Shown here: positions 8,721 to 16,154 of the stretch, piece by piece | Layout: each line of letters begins with the position of its first letter | Numbering within the stretch: position 1 is the first letter of the stretch | Source: CAJQQY01 sp045104975 | GTDB taxonomy: Bacteria; Bacteroidota; Bacteroidia; Chitinophagales; Saprospiraceae | Direction of reading: 5' to 3' | Length of the DNA: 64,000 nucleotides | Assembly (NCBI GenBank): GCA_045104975.1 | Contig: JBGCCY010000097.1 | Span: forward strand, 8,220 to 72,219 | The notes under the pieces: generated by a model | What the model was told of the DNA's origin: nothing | The model's database searches: none | What the model saw: the letters and a program-made list of their open reading frames with translations, nothing else | Position numbers and translations under genes: made by a program

Positions 8721-9344
8721 TTATTTTTTTTGCGCAATCAATCTAATTACAACCGGATCTTCTGTTTTGTAAGGAGCTAAGCCTTTTGACTCTAAACTGT
8801 ACAATACTTCCAATCCATTTTCAGAAAATCGATTATTCAATTCTTCCAAAACAATAAATCTTCGATAATGATCGCTGAAAAAAGCATTGTCTGGTAATGC
8901 TTCACCAACTCCAAAAAGTTCATCTTTTACACTTCGTACTTCAACAAAAAAAAGACCATCAGTTTTCAAGTTATTAGCAGCCCATTTGATCAATTTTTCT
9001 TCCCCTGCTTTGTCAATAGCATGAATAGTAAATCGAGAATAAAGAAAATCGCTTTTCTCCATTTCAGGTAAACTAGTCATATCCTCTGCTATAAAATTAA
9101 GATTTTCTGTTGATTCAAATTTATCAGAAAGAAAAGCGATTTCTTTTTCACATTGATCAATTGCAACAACATTGACTCCTTGTTGTGCAAAGTGTTTGCT
9201 ATCTCTTCCATTTCCACAACCAAATTCAACTAACCTTTTTCCTTCTTTTAAAAAAGGTGTAACAAACTCCGCAAATGGAGAGCAGTTAGAAGGTTCTCGG
9301 TGCTTAGAGTAATAATTTTCCCAATAGGATGATGATGAATTCAT
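8721..9344 (-). CDS. Class I SAM-dependent methyltransferase
   Basis: The protein has 207 residues. Motif I is VEFGCGNGRDSKHFA (about 39-53), followed by acidic motif II (VVAIDQ), motif III (FIAEDMTSLP) and the motif IV region (FLYSRFTIHAID), all characteristic of a Rossmann-fold S-adenosylmethionine methyltransferase. The N-terminal YWENYYSKH is frequent in methyltransferases found in surface-glycan loci. It lies upstream of the phosphotransferase/flippase pair on the same strand but is separated from them by a dyad repeat. The acceptor, a sugar or a small metabolite, cannot be deduced. Confidence 0.82.
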   Translation of the reverse strand: MNSSSSYWENYYSKHREPSNCSPFAEFVTPFLKEGKRLVEFGCGNGRDSKHFAQQGVNVVAIDQCEKEIAFLSDKFESTENLNFIAEDMTSLPEMEKSDFLYSRFTIHAIDKAGEEKLIKWAANNLKTDGLFFVEVRSVKDELFGVGEALPDNAFFSDHYRRFIVLEELNNRFSENGLEVLYSLESKGLAPYKTEDPVVIRLIAQKK

Positions 9345-9509
9345 GTATGGATATTTTTCTTATTAATTTTTGAATAGTAATATTCCTACTCTAGTTATTA
9401 CGTTTTTTTTATATGTATAAAATGCGTGCAAAGTTGCACTATTTTTTTTAATTTTTTTATTCATGAACTGTATTCTAAATAACTTTTTGGGAATAAAGGC
9501 AAAATCAAT

Positions 9510-10574
9510 TTACCTATTTTTAAAATCGCTAATCAAATCAAAAAAAGCTGCTGCTCTTTTTTGTTGACTATAATTTTCAATAATTCTATTCCTTGCTTTT
9601 TTCCCTAAATCCTTAGACGATGAATTCTGCAAAATGGAATGTAGCAATTGTTCTAAAAGTGCTGCATTTCTTTTTTCCAAAACAAAACCTGTCTCTCCAA
9701 TTATCTCTGGAAGTGCATTTATTTTAGAAACGATCGGAATACACTCACACAACATTGCTTCACAAAGTGCTACTCCAAAACCTTCATAATTGGAAAGTTG
9801 AAAATAGTAGGTAGCCGCTTGCAACTTCTCTTTTAATTTTTCGGGAGCAAGCCTGCCATGACAAATTATATTGCTAGGTGTTTCTCTTTTTCCCAAATCA
9901 TTTATTCCAACAAAATGAAAAGTGTAATCAGGAAATTTATCAGCCACTTCTAAAATCAATTCACCACCTTTTAAAAAGAATTGTCCATTTGATAATACGG
10001 TAATAAATGATTTTTGATTTCTAATGATGGTTTTATTTGGTTCCCAACTCGATATTTTTAATCCGTTAGGGATTACTTGATAACCAGTTTTTACGCTTGG
10101 CAAATGATGTTGGAATCCTTGAAGAATTGGATAATCCGCAAAGTAATTATTTTCATAAAAAACTAACGATTGACTCACCGGTAAAAGTTGACTACACCAT
10201 TGATATGATTTTTTTAAAATAAATTTCAACCAAGGTTTTCTCAGATCCCCATAATTCAATTCTGGAAATGCTGCGCAATCCGTTCCATTTAAAATAATAA
10301 AAGTAGGAATATTCCTGACCTTACCAATTAATGATGGTAAAAATGACCAATACCCTCCAAAGGAAATAATAATTGCTTCACATGTGGAACTATGGAAGAG
10401 GACAAAAAAGAATTGGTGAATGATATATATAGGTGTGAAGTGTTTTTTTGACCAATTATAAATATTGGGAATCGTATTATATTTTTCAGATAAGAAAGAT
10501 ATATCTTCTTTGACAAAGGTGCTCCATGAAGGTGCGATGTAGATAATTTTTTTTTTATGAAAATCGGTTTCCAT
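9510..10574 (-). CDS. Glycosyltransferase family 4 protein
   Basis: The protein has 354 residues and a GT-B fold. The C-terminal domain opens with FITVLSNGQFFLKGGELILEVA (about 189-210) and carries the retaining-GT signature EGFGVALCEAMLCECIPIVS (about 263-282), an EX7E motif. The terminal segment ARNRIIENYSQQKRA is also typical. The N-domain is divergent (IIYIAPSWSTFVKEDISFL). It is expected to add one sugar to a lipid-linked or polymer acceptor at the inner membrane. The gene is on the same strand as the methyltransferase but 165 bp upstream of it. The sequence before its ATG is AT-rich, with a TAATTTTG (TAnnTTTG-like) just ahead of the start on the minus strand but no well-placed TTG. Confidence 0.87.
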   Translation of the reverse strand: METDFHKKKIIYIAPSWSTFVKEDISFLSEKYNTIPNIYNWSKKHFTPIYIIHQFFFVLFHSSTCEAIIISFGGYWSFLPSLIGKVRNIPTFIILNGTDCAAFPELNYGDLRKPWLKFILKKSYQWCSQLLPVSQSLVFYENNYFADYPILQGFQHHLPSVKTGYQVIPNGLKISSWEPNKTIIRNQKSFITVLSNGQFFLKGGELILEVADKFPDYTFHFVGINDLGKRETPSNIICHGRLAPEKLKEKLQAATYYFQLSNYEGFGVALCEAMLCECIPIVSKINALPEIIGETGFVLEKRNAALLEQLLHSILQNSSSKDLGKKARNRIIENYSQQKRAAAFFDLISDFKNR

Positions 10575-10670
10575 TAAATCAAAATTAGCGAAATCAATTT
10601 GTTAGAAATTTTAAATTCAAAAGTAGTAATTTAATAATTACGAAAAGGAAAATACTCCTCGGTTTAGCAA

Positions 10671-10706
10671 AAAAAAACTTGACTGAATTCTCAGTCAAGT
10701 TTTTTT
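10671..10706 (-). terminator. Intrinsic terminator of the DUF2853 gene
   Basis: The perfect 10-bp stem ACTTGACTGA/TCAGTCAAGT (10677-10686 and 10691-10700) has the loop ATTC and is flanked by A and T runs, so it works on both strands. It lies just after the DUF2853 stop. Confidence 0.88.
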
Positions 10707-10731
10707 AATTTTACTTGTGTCTCAAAATGTA

Positions 10732-11076
10732 CTAAGAGTCGTACATATCTGTTTTTTTGAATTTTTTAGCAAGCAATGCATAAAAAATCGGACGGTGCTT
10801 TGTTCTATTTTTAGAACCCATTTTTGCACATACGTCAAGAATAGCTTTGTCTAATTTTGGATCATCTTCTAGTCCTAATTTTTTAACTAGGAAGTTCTTT
10901 TTTAAACGATCTCTCTCTTCTGCTTTAGCACAAGCTACTAGTTGAGAGTTCTTGTTGTAAATAGATGGACCCAAAGATTTTGCAACAGCTGTAACCAACT
11001 TCATGCTTACTCCTTTGATTTCGTGTTTGTCCATTGATGCTTTGTACTTGACAATTAATTCATCAAATTTACTCAT
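10732..11076 (-). CDS. DUF2853 family protein
   Basis: This small soluble protein of 114 residues is basic near the C-terminus and has no signal peptide. The pattern MSKFDELIVKYKASM..., KSLGPSIYNKNSQLVAC and ERDRLKKNFLVKKLGL matches DUF2853 (PF11015), a family of about this length spread through Bacteroidota and some Proteobacteria with no assigned function. The gene is monocistronic, with its own terminator. High Lys content and helical propensity are visible; nothing indicates a partner. Confidence 0.82.
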   Translation of the reverse strand: MSKFDELIVKYKASMDKHEIKGVSMKLVTAVAKSLGPSIYNKNSQLVACAKAEERDRLKKNFLVKKLGLEDDPKLDKAILDVCAKMGSKNRTKHRPIFYALLAKKFKKTDMYDS

Positions 11077-11503
11077 TACGGATATGTTTAATTAGATGTT
11101 AAAAAAAAATAAAAGTGCTTTTTAAAAAGTCTTCTATATTATCACAGTAAACTTAATGTTTTTCTTTAAAAACTAAAACTATAATGCTAAAATGTTTTCC
11201 ACATTTTGTAAGTTTTTGTATATGTAAATGTATTGTTACCATTGCTTGAATAGTTTGATGAAAAACATAAGCCATTCGTTTGATGAAATACTTTTATTCT
11301 TAGAAAATAATTTGATGTTATTGTCTATGAAAATTACTTTCTCTTTGGATATTGTTTATTTTATAACAATACTCTTACGGTTAATTTTGTTTCGTTCTAA
11401 TCTGGTAGAGTAAGTGCAAAACATCAAAAGAAAAGTCATCAGTTTTTAATGAAAAAAATAAAAAGAAACGAAGCAACTTGTTACCTTCGTAAAAAAAATA
11501 AAA
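11077..11503. other. Divergent intergenic region, no gene seen
   Basis: This is 427 bp of very AT-rich sequence between the divergent DUF2853 and enoyl-CoA hydratase genes. A 61-codon frame at 11228-11413 has no recognisable features and composition like the background. Promoters for both genes must lie here, but I could not fix a convincing TTG/TAnnTTTG pair. Confidence 0.4.
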
Positions 11504-12286
11504 ATGAAGTACGAAAATATTTTAGTGAAAAATGTTAAAGGAATTATAACCTTAACTATTAATCGAGAGAAGGCATTGAATGCCTTGAACAAACATGTTT
11601 TTAATGAGCTGGAACATTTTTTTGCAGTATCTGCGCCTAAGAGAAAAACTTTGAAAGGAGTCATCATCACAGGGGCAGGGGAGAAGGCTTTTGTTGCAGG
11701 AGCTGACATCAAAGAATTCTTAGATTTTAAAGGTGACGATGCTATGGATGTTTCCGCAAGAGGTCAAGGTGTTTTTGATTTGATAGAAAATTTTTCGAAA
11801 CCAGTTATCGCTGCCGTAAATGGCTTTGCTTTGGGTGGAGGATGCGAATTAGCCATGGCTTGCCACATGAGAATCGCAAGTGACCGAGCAAGATTTGGGC
11901 AACCAGAGGTTAATCTTGGAATTATTCCTGGCTATGGAGGAACACAACGTCTCCCACAGTTAATTGGTAGAGGTCGAGCGTTAGAATATTTGATGACTGG
12001 AGATATGATTGGAGCAGAGGATGCTTATCGAATGGGCTTAGCAAATCATGTGGTACCTCATGGAGAAGAAGTAAAAAAAGCAAAAGAAATCATTGAGAAG
12101 ATCGCTTCGAAGGCACCAATTGCTGTTGCCAAAATTATTGAATGTGTTGATGATGCCTTTAATGGTGTATTGGATGGATTTGATTCGGAAGTAAGATCAT
12201 TTGGAGCTGTTGCTCATTCAGATGATTTTAAAGAAGGAGCAAGCGCATTTGTGGAAAGAAGAAAAGCAGAATTTAAGGGGAAATAA
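11504..12286 (+). CDS. Enoyl-CoA hydratase/isomerase (crotonase) family protein
   Basis: At 260 residues it has the normal length for a single-domain enoyl-CoA hydratase. The oxyanion-hole segments AFVAGADIKEF (about 65-75) and NGFALGGGCELAM (about 106-118) are intact. Both catalytic glutamates of true hydratases are present, in GGGCE and in FGQPEVNLGIIPGYGGTQR. It would add water across trans-2-enoyl-CoA in beta-oxidation or in a related degradative pathway such as phenylacetate catabolism. It is monocistronic with a clear terminator, so there is no operon partner to decide between pathways. The start ATG is the only one giving the complete first strand. Confidence 0.92.
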   Translation: MKYENILVKNVKGIITLTINREKALNALNKHVFNELEHFFAVSAPKRKTLKGVIITGAGEKAFVAGADIKEFLDFKGDDAMDVSARGQGVFDLIENFSKPVIAAVNGFALGGGCELAMACHMRIASDRARFGQPEVNLGIIPGYGGTQRLPQLIGRGRALEYLMTGDMIGAEDAYRMGLANHVVPHGEEVKKAKEIIEKIASKAPIAVAKIIECVDDAFNGVLDGFDSEVRSFGAVAHSDDFKEGASAFVERRKAEFKGK

Positions 12287-12314
12287 TTTTCCTTTGGATT
12301 TATTTAAAATAGTA

Positions 12315-12350
12315 GGGCTGTTAGCGTTTTGAGCGTTAACAGCCTTTTGT
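12315..12350 (+). terminator. Intrinsic terminator of the enoyl-CoA hydratase gene
   Basis: The stem GGCTGTTAGCG/CGTTAACAGCC has one G-T pair and is followed by TTTTGTATTTTT. Confidence 0.85.
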
Positions 12351-12376
12351 ATTTTTAATAATTTTTTTAGAAAAAT

Positions 12377-12413
12377 TTGCATTGTAATTTTATTATCGTA
12401 CTTTTACGATTAA
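12377..12413 (+). promoter_or_regulatory. arsR promoter with overlapping operator
   Basis: TTG at 12377-12379 is followed after exactly 19 bp by TACTTTTA (12399-12406), a one-mismatch match to the Bacteroidota -7 box TAnnTTTG. The dyad TTATCGT-N6-ACGATTAA (12393-12413) covers this -7 box, so a bound repressor would block polymerase. The same dyad recurs before the next gene, which argues that it is the operator of the ArsR protein encoded 11 bp downstream. Confidence 0.75.
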
Positions 12414-12423
12414 ATAATTCAAT

Positions 12424-12744
12424 ATGGCTGTTGCTAAGAAAAATTTATTTACAGAAGAAGAGAATAGGATTGCAGATTTGGCAAAAGCAATCGCTCATCC
12501 TGCACGTGTATCTATATTGTTATATTTAATAAAAAAGAATAGTTGTGTGTGTGGAGATATTGTTGATGAATTGCCGCTTTCACAATCAACCGTTTCTCAG
12601 CATTTAAAAGAATTGAAGCGGGTAGGAATTTTGCAAGGCGAAATTGAAGGAACGAAAACATGCTATTGTATTAATCCAAAAGTGTGGAAAGAGATGAGCA
12701 ATTTGTTCAGCGGATTGACAAAAAAATATGATGGCTGCTGTTAA
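12424..12744 (+). CDS. arsR: ArsR-family metalloid-responsive repressor
   Basis: This is a 106-residue winged-helix regulator. Residues 24-37 (AHPARVSILLYLIK) form the first helix pair, and the recognition helix is LSQSTVSQHLKELKRVGIL. The segment NSCVCGDIV places Cys41 and Cys43 in the same spot as the C-x-C arsenite site of classical ArsR (ELCVCDL). Additional Cys residues occur in TCYCIN and in the last residues (DGCC). The protein would repress until As(III), Sb(III) or a similar soft ligand binds, then release the operator. The gene has its own promoter/operator, and the adjacent DUF6428 gene carries the same operator, so it is probably autoregulated and controls that gene. No arsenate reductase or arsenite exporter gene is within view. 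Confidence 0.85.
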   Translation: MAVAKKNLFTEEENRIADLAKAIAHPARVSILLYLIKKNSCVCGDIVDELPLSQSTVSQHLKELKRVGILQGEIEGTKTCYCINPKVWKEMSNLFSGLTKKYDGCC

Positions 12745-12771
12745 TTTTTAAAAGATTTTTTTTGACTTTAA

Positions 12772-12792
12772 TTATCGTTTTTATACGATTAA
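12772..12792 (+). promoter_or_regulatory. Second copy of the ArsR-type operator
   Basis: TTATCGT-N6-ACGATTAA is identical in both half-sites and spacing to the copy in the arsR promoter; only the T-rich N6 differs. It lies 29 bp before the DUF6428 start. A TTG at 12762-12764 stands 19 bp before TACGATTA, a weak -7 match, so the operator again overlaps the likely promoter. This also shows that translation should start at 12822, not further upstream. Confidence 0.7.
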
Positions 12793-12821
12793 TATTTTTT
12801 AAAATAATAAAATTTCAAATT

Positions 12822-13334
12822 ATGAATACTGGAGAATTTTTAGAATTACTCAATCAAAATGAAGGCAAAGAATTGATGTTTGAATACAAACAAAATCAAT
12901 TTGTTCCAATGGCTTATCACATTACTGAAATAAAAAGTAAGCATATTGATTCAGTTGATTGTGGTGGTATTGCACATTCTTATGACGAGACCGTTGTTCA
13001 ACTTTGGATTAGTGGAGAAGAGGAAAAAGAAAGAGCAATGGAAACTGAAAAAGCACTTAAAATTTTCAACATCGTTGATGCAAAAACTACACTCAAACGA
13101 GATACACCTATTTTCTTCGAATGGGGACATGGAGATTTGTTGACTTCAGTTTATAAGGTGGTAGCAATAGAAAATAGTGATAATAAAATCATAGTGAAAT
13201 TATTTGTTCCGCCGACAGTTTGTAAACCTAGAGTTGCTTTGGAAATGGCGCAAGGAAATGTGGAAGGTTCATGTTGTGGTAGTCCTGCAACTGGCATGGT
13301 TGAATTAGAACAAGCTGCTCGAAAATGCTGCTAA
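12822..13334 (+). CDS. DUF6428 family protein, ArsR partner
   Basis: The protein has 170 residues, soluble and acidic. The pattern MNTGEFLELLNQNEGKELMFEY, VPMAYHITEIKSKHIDSVDCGG and VVQLWISGEEE matches DUF6428, a family repeatedly found beside arsR genes in Bacteroidota. Function is unknown. The C-terminal part carries two Cys-rich motifs, SCCGS and a final KCC, plus VCKP, which could bind a thiophilic metalloid; that is inference. A GTG or other start at 12762 would place the operator inside the coding sequence, so the ATG at 12822 is chosen. Translation is probably driven from an ArsR-regulated promoter just upstream. A dyad repeat follows the stop. Confidence 0.8.
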   Translation: MNTGEFLELLNQNEGKELMFEYKQNQFVPMAYHITEIKSKHIDSVDCGGIAHSYDETVVQLWISGEEEKERAMETEKALKIFNIVDAKTTLKRDTPIFFEWGHGDLLTSVYKVVAIENSDNKIIVKLFVPPTVCKPRVALEMAQGNVEGSCCGSPATGMVELEQAARKCC

Positions 13335-13342
13335 ATGAATGA

Positions 13343-13403
13343 TTGAATATCCAACACTCAACAAGGAAATCTGAAAGGTTCCTTGTTGGGGGTGGATATT
13401 CAA
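13343..13403. repeat. Imperfect inverted repeat of the GAATATC...CAAGGA type
   Basis: The left arm TTGAATATCCA...AACAAGGAA (13343-13368) pairs with TTCCTTGTT...TGGATATTCAA (13379-13403), leaving a small internal bulge. The outer motif GAATATC-AAC...CAAGGA is shared with the much longer dyad at 46096-46189. It lies between DUF6428 and the acetyltransferase, so it may separate their transcripts or be transcribed through. Confidence 0.75.
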
Positions 13404-13416
13404 AAAAAGAAACTCC

Positions 13417-13902
13417 ATGAAAATCCGTCCCCTCCAACCAGAAGATTGGCCATCCGTTCGACGAATTTACCAAGAAGGAATTGAAACGGGACTTGCAACT
13501 TTCGAAACCGAAGTACCCGACTGGGATGTTTGGAATACTAAATTCTTACCTATGTGTAGATTAATTTTAGAACATGAAAATAAAATTTTGGGCTGGGCCG
13601 TTTTATCTCCCGTCTCAAAAAGGTATGTATACCGAGGAGTTGCTGAAGTAACTATTTATCGAGATTTAAAATGTACTCAAAAGGGAATTGGTTCCATTTT
13701 AATGTCAGCGTTAATTGAATGCTCAGAAGAGGAAAATTTTTGGACATTGCAATCGAGTATTTTTCCAGAAAATAAACCAAGTCTTTATTTACATGAGAAA
13801 TTTGGTTTTAGAGTTGTTGGAAAGCGAGAACGAATTGCACAAAGGAATGGAAAATGGAAAGATATTATTTTTATGGAGCGTAGAAGTTCAAAGGTTGATT
13901 GA
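13417..13902 (+). CDS. GNAT acetyltransferase, phosphinothricin/arsinothricin type
   Basis: The protein has 161 residues. It shows the PAT/ArsN1 pattern: IRPLQPEDWPSVRRIYQEGIETGLATFETEVP at the N-terminus, GWAVLSPVSKR(..)YRGVAEVTIY in the core, the acetyl-CoA loop TQKGIGSILM (Q-x-x-G-x-G type) near 85-95, and ENKPSLYLHEKFGFRVVGKRERI before the end. Phosphinothricin acetyltransferase and the arsinothricin N-acetyltransferase ArsN1 belong to this subgroup, and ArsN1-like genes are often in ars operons. Its place right after arsR and DUF6428 favours a metalloid-related or amino-acid-analogue detoxifying role. Other small-molecule N-acetylation is equally compatible with sequence alone. Confidence 0.82.
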   Translation: MKIRPLQPEDWPSVRRIYQEGIETGLATFETEVPDWDVWNTKFLPMCRLILEHENKILGWAVLSPVSKRYVYRGVAEVTIYRDLKCTQKGIGSILMSALIECSEEENFWTLQSSIFPENKPSLYLHEKFGFRVVGKRERIAQRNGKWKDIIFMERRSSKVD

Positions 13903-13928
13903 CAGTCAATGACTTATACAACTGGTTT

Positions 13929-13957
13929 TTGCTTTTATGAAAAAAAGAGTACTTTTG
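13929..13957 (+). promoter_or_regulatory. Promoter of the HU-CCDC81/SPOR gene
   Basis: TTG at 13929-13931 is followed after 18 bp by TACTTTTG (13950-13957), a perfect match to the Bacteroidota -7 consensus TAnnTTTG. It would give a leader of about 70 nt before the ATG at 14032. Confidence 0.7.
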
Positions 13958-14031
13958 CAGTCAGAAATTAAACATATTTTATTCCCATCTCCCCAGAATG
14001 GAAAAGTAGGGAAACCGCAAAATTTTATAAC

Positions 14032-15192
14032 ATGGCGTACGACGTAGCTTCTAGTATAAATGAGTTGCTATTTGAAAAGAACTCAGTTATTGTACCTGGC
14101 TTTGGTGGGTTTGAACTTGAACAACAACCTGCGAATATTGACCATATCAAATCGACTATTTCTCCACCTAATAAGGTTCCTTCTTTTAATAAAAATTTGA
14201 CTATTAACGATGGTATTTTGGTTAACTATATTCAAAACCAAAATAAATGTACGCTAGAACAAGCCAATTTAATTGTAGCAGATTTTGTAGCGGAGGTAGA
14301 AAGTAAAATTGAGAAAAAAGAAATTGTTGAATTCCCTAAGGTTGGAAGAATTTATAAAGACTATAATAAGGCACTTCAATTTTTGCCATACGATACTAAT
14401 TTTAATGTCAATGCATTTGGTTTGCCGACCATTGAAATTCACCCTTTTTCAAGAAATGAATCTGTCAAAAAAGAAACGGCTACTGTTGCTGCTGCTGCTC
14501 TTGATTTGACCAATGCACCTGTTGAAACTACTAAAGTAAAAACTCCCAGCTTTGAGGCACCAACTTCAGAATCAAAACCAATACGAGAAGAAATTAAAGT
14601 GGGAGGGATTCCAGTAGGAGATGATAAAGGCTTTAAATGGACACAATTGACAATGCCGTTGTTGATTTTTGCTTCTGTTGTTTTGATAGCATTAAGTTAT
14701 TTTATACTTCGAGATAATACAGCAGAAACTAACAAAGGAAATCAACTAGCTGAGTCTTTGGTAGATAATGATGATAAAAAAGTAAATACAGCTCCTTCTA
14801 TTGAAGATGCTGAAATTACCACTTTGCCGGTTGATTCTGATTCCAAGAATGACCAAAGATTAGAAGATGATATATCTACTGGAAATTCTATATCAACTGA
14901 CATAGAAGACCCGATAAATGATCCAGAAGAAAGTTCTGGCACTTCTGATAACGCTACTGGTGATAAAGAGTGTATCGTAATCGTTGGCCAATTTGGAAGT
15001 GAAAGTAATGTGAATAGAATGATTCAAAAGATTGAAACAGATGGCTACGAATCTTATGAAGGTTGGAGTGAAGAGAAAAATTTAAAAACGGTTGGCGTAA
15101 AATTTACCTACTCAAGTGATAGTAAAAAAGAAAGAATGCTTCGCAAAATTAGATCAAAGTATCATCCCAATGCTTGGGTCTTAGGCGAGTAA
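14032..15192 (+). CDS. HU-CCDC81 domain membrane protein with C-terminal SPOR domain
   Basis: The protein has 386 residues. Residues 1-140 match the two tandem HU-CCDC81 modules of Bacteroidota (VASSINELLFEKNSVIVPGFGGFE; later NLTINDGILVNYIQNQNKCTLEQA and VGRIYKDYNKALQFLPYDTNFN). A single membrane helix follows at about 203-222 (LTMPLLIFASVVLIALSYFIL), then an acidic Ser/Thr/Asp-rich periplasmic linker, and a SPOR domain at about 315-386 (ECIVIVGQFGSESNVNRMIQKI ... YHPNAWVLGE). SPOR domains bind denuded septal peptidoglycan, while HU-type domains may bind nucleic acid or protein in the cytoplasm, so the protein could link the septum to cytoplasmic partners. A clear promoter and terminator make it monocistronic. 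Confidence 0.85.
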   Translation: MAYDVASSINELLFEKNSVIVPGFGGFELEQQPANIDHIKSTISPPNKVPSFNKNLTINDGILVNYIQNQNKCTLEQANLIVADFVAEVESKIEKKEIVEFPKVGRIYKDYNKALQFLPYDTNFNVNAFGLPTIEIHPFSRNESVKKETATVAAAALDLTNAPVETTKVKTPSFEAPTSESKPIREEIKVGGIPVGDDKGFKWTQLTMPLLIFASVVLIALSYFILRDNTAETNKGNQLAESLVDNDDKKVNTAPSIEDAEITTLPVDSDSKNDQRLEDDISTGNSISTDIEDPINDPEESSGTSDNATGDKECIVIVGQFGSESNVNRMIQKIETDGYESYEGWSEEKNLKTVGVKFTYSSDSKKERMLRKIRSKYHPNAWVLGE

Positions 15193-15236
15193 AGAAGTTT
15201 TGGAAAAAACACTTTCCTAAACATCGATTTTAAAGC

Positions 15237-15273
15237 GCGTAGCAAGACTTTGGTTTTGTTACGCCTTTTTTTT
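15237..15273 (+). terminator. Intrinsic terminator of the SPOR-protein gene
   Basis: The stem GCGTAGCAA/TTGTTACGC (15237-15245 and 15256-15264) has one G-T pair and is followed by CTTTTTTTT. The last T begins the adjacent 42-bp-arm inverted repeat. Confidence 0.85.
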
Positions 15274-15381
15274 AGACCGCTGCGCTGACAGAGGACAGAC
15301 CTTGCGCTACGCTTCTTGTCAGCGCAGCGATCTGTCAGTAAGCGTAGCGCAAGGTCTGTCTTCTGTCAGCGCAGCGGTCTA
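15273..15381. repeat. 42-bp-arm inverted repeat, GC-rich, one mismatch
   Basis: The left arm 15273-15314 (starting TAGACCGCTGCGCTGACAGA) and the right arm 15340-15381 are reverse complements at 41 of 42 positions. The 25-bp loop carries a third partial copy of the unit GTCAGCGCAGCG. The element is clearly more GC-rich than its surroundings. It lies between the terminator of the SPOR-protein gene and the stop of the convergent VanW gene, and would form a very stable RNA or cruciform hairpin. Confidence 0.9.
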
Positions 15382-15386
15382 AATTC

Positions 15387-16154
15387 TCATAAATTTTTGT
15401 AAAAATTCTGAGAACAAATTTCCCATTTTCCATTTCTCTGGCGAGTAACCTTCACTTGTTTCCCATTGTGTGTTTTTTCTACAAAAAATTTCAATCCGAA
15501 TTTTTCAATTGGTTTTGCTGCGCAGAGATAAATCAAAATCTCTTTCTCCAAGATTTCAAATTGAAACGAAATTGGAAAACCCAAATTATTCAGAAATCTC
15601 AAATCTTTATGTCCATAAACTACAGTCGCATCTGAACCAATTGGAGTGTATCGAGAGGTTTCCGTATAAATATCCAAACTATGTGGATGTCTTTCCAAAA
15701 TATCTAAGCCCGCTTCTAAAACCAAATAGTACATAATTCCACTCAATTGACAAAGTCCGCCTCCGTAATCTAAATCCAATTTATTGCCAACTAAGTTGCG
15801 CCCTTTTTTAAAACCATTTTGAGGAGTTGGTTGAGGAATCAAATGCCAATAGGAAAAAATTTGGTGAGGTAAAATCTCTACCTTTTCAATATGCTGAATT
15901 GCAAGCCGCAAATTGTGTTTTTTATTTTCTGAAAAATCATTTTTGCGAATTGGTTGACTCATCGATAATTGTCTGGGAAGAGAAATAGGAGTAGCCGTTT
16001 TTTTTACGAAAGAAAAATAGCGAGCAGAGAGTACATCTTTTACAAAAGTAAAAAGAACTCGAAGTTGAAGACGAAAGTGGGGAGGAATGAGTTTTTTCAA
16101 ATAAAATCTAATTAAATTTTTTTCCTTAAAAATACAAAATGATACGAAGCCCAT
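15387..16154 (-). CDS. VanW family protein
   Basis: The protein has 255 residues. The VanW core (PF04294) is visible from about residue 60: HNLRLAIQHIEKVEILPHQIFSYW, then NGFKKGRNLVGNKLDLDYGGGLCQLSGIMYYLVLEAGLDILERHPHS (a G-GGLCQ-S motif), then RYTPIGSDATVVYGHKDLRF. The family is named after a vancomycin-cluster gene, but its biochemical role is unknown. The start overlaps the 3' end of the upstream methyltransferase gene by 43 bp, which implies translational coupling; no internal ATG would preserve the N-terminal region FYLKKLIPPHFRLQL typical of Bacteroidota members. The stop lies 6 bp beyond the large inverted repeat. Confidence 0.85.
   Translation of the reverse strand: MGFVSFCIFKEKNLIRFYLKKLIPPHFRLQLRVLFTFVKDVLSARYFSFVKKTATPISLPRQLSMSQPIRKNDFSENKKHNLRLAIQHIEKVEILPHQIFSYWHLIPQPTPQNGFKKGRNLVGNKLDLDYGGGLCQLSGIMYYLVLEAGLDILERHPHSLDIYTETSRYTPIGSDATVVYGHKDLRFLNNLGFPISFQFEILEKEILIYLCAAKPIEKFGLKFFVEKTHNGKQVKVTRQRNGKWEICSQNFYKNL

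Noticed and set aside
11228..11413. 61-codon open frame in the gap before the enoyl-CoA hydratase gene
   Set aside because: Composition like background, no start-region features, no motif; more likely chance.
12762..12821. Upstream extension of the DUF6428 gene
   Set aside because: Would place the ArsR-type operator inside the coding sequence and adds a low-complexity leader; the ATG at 12822 begins the conserved sequence.
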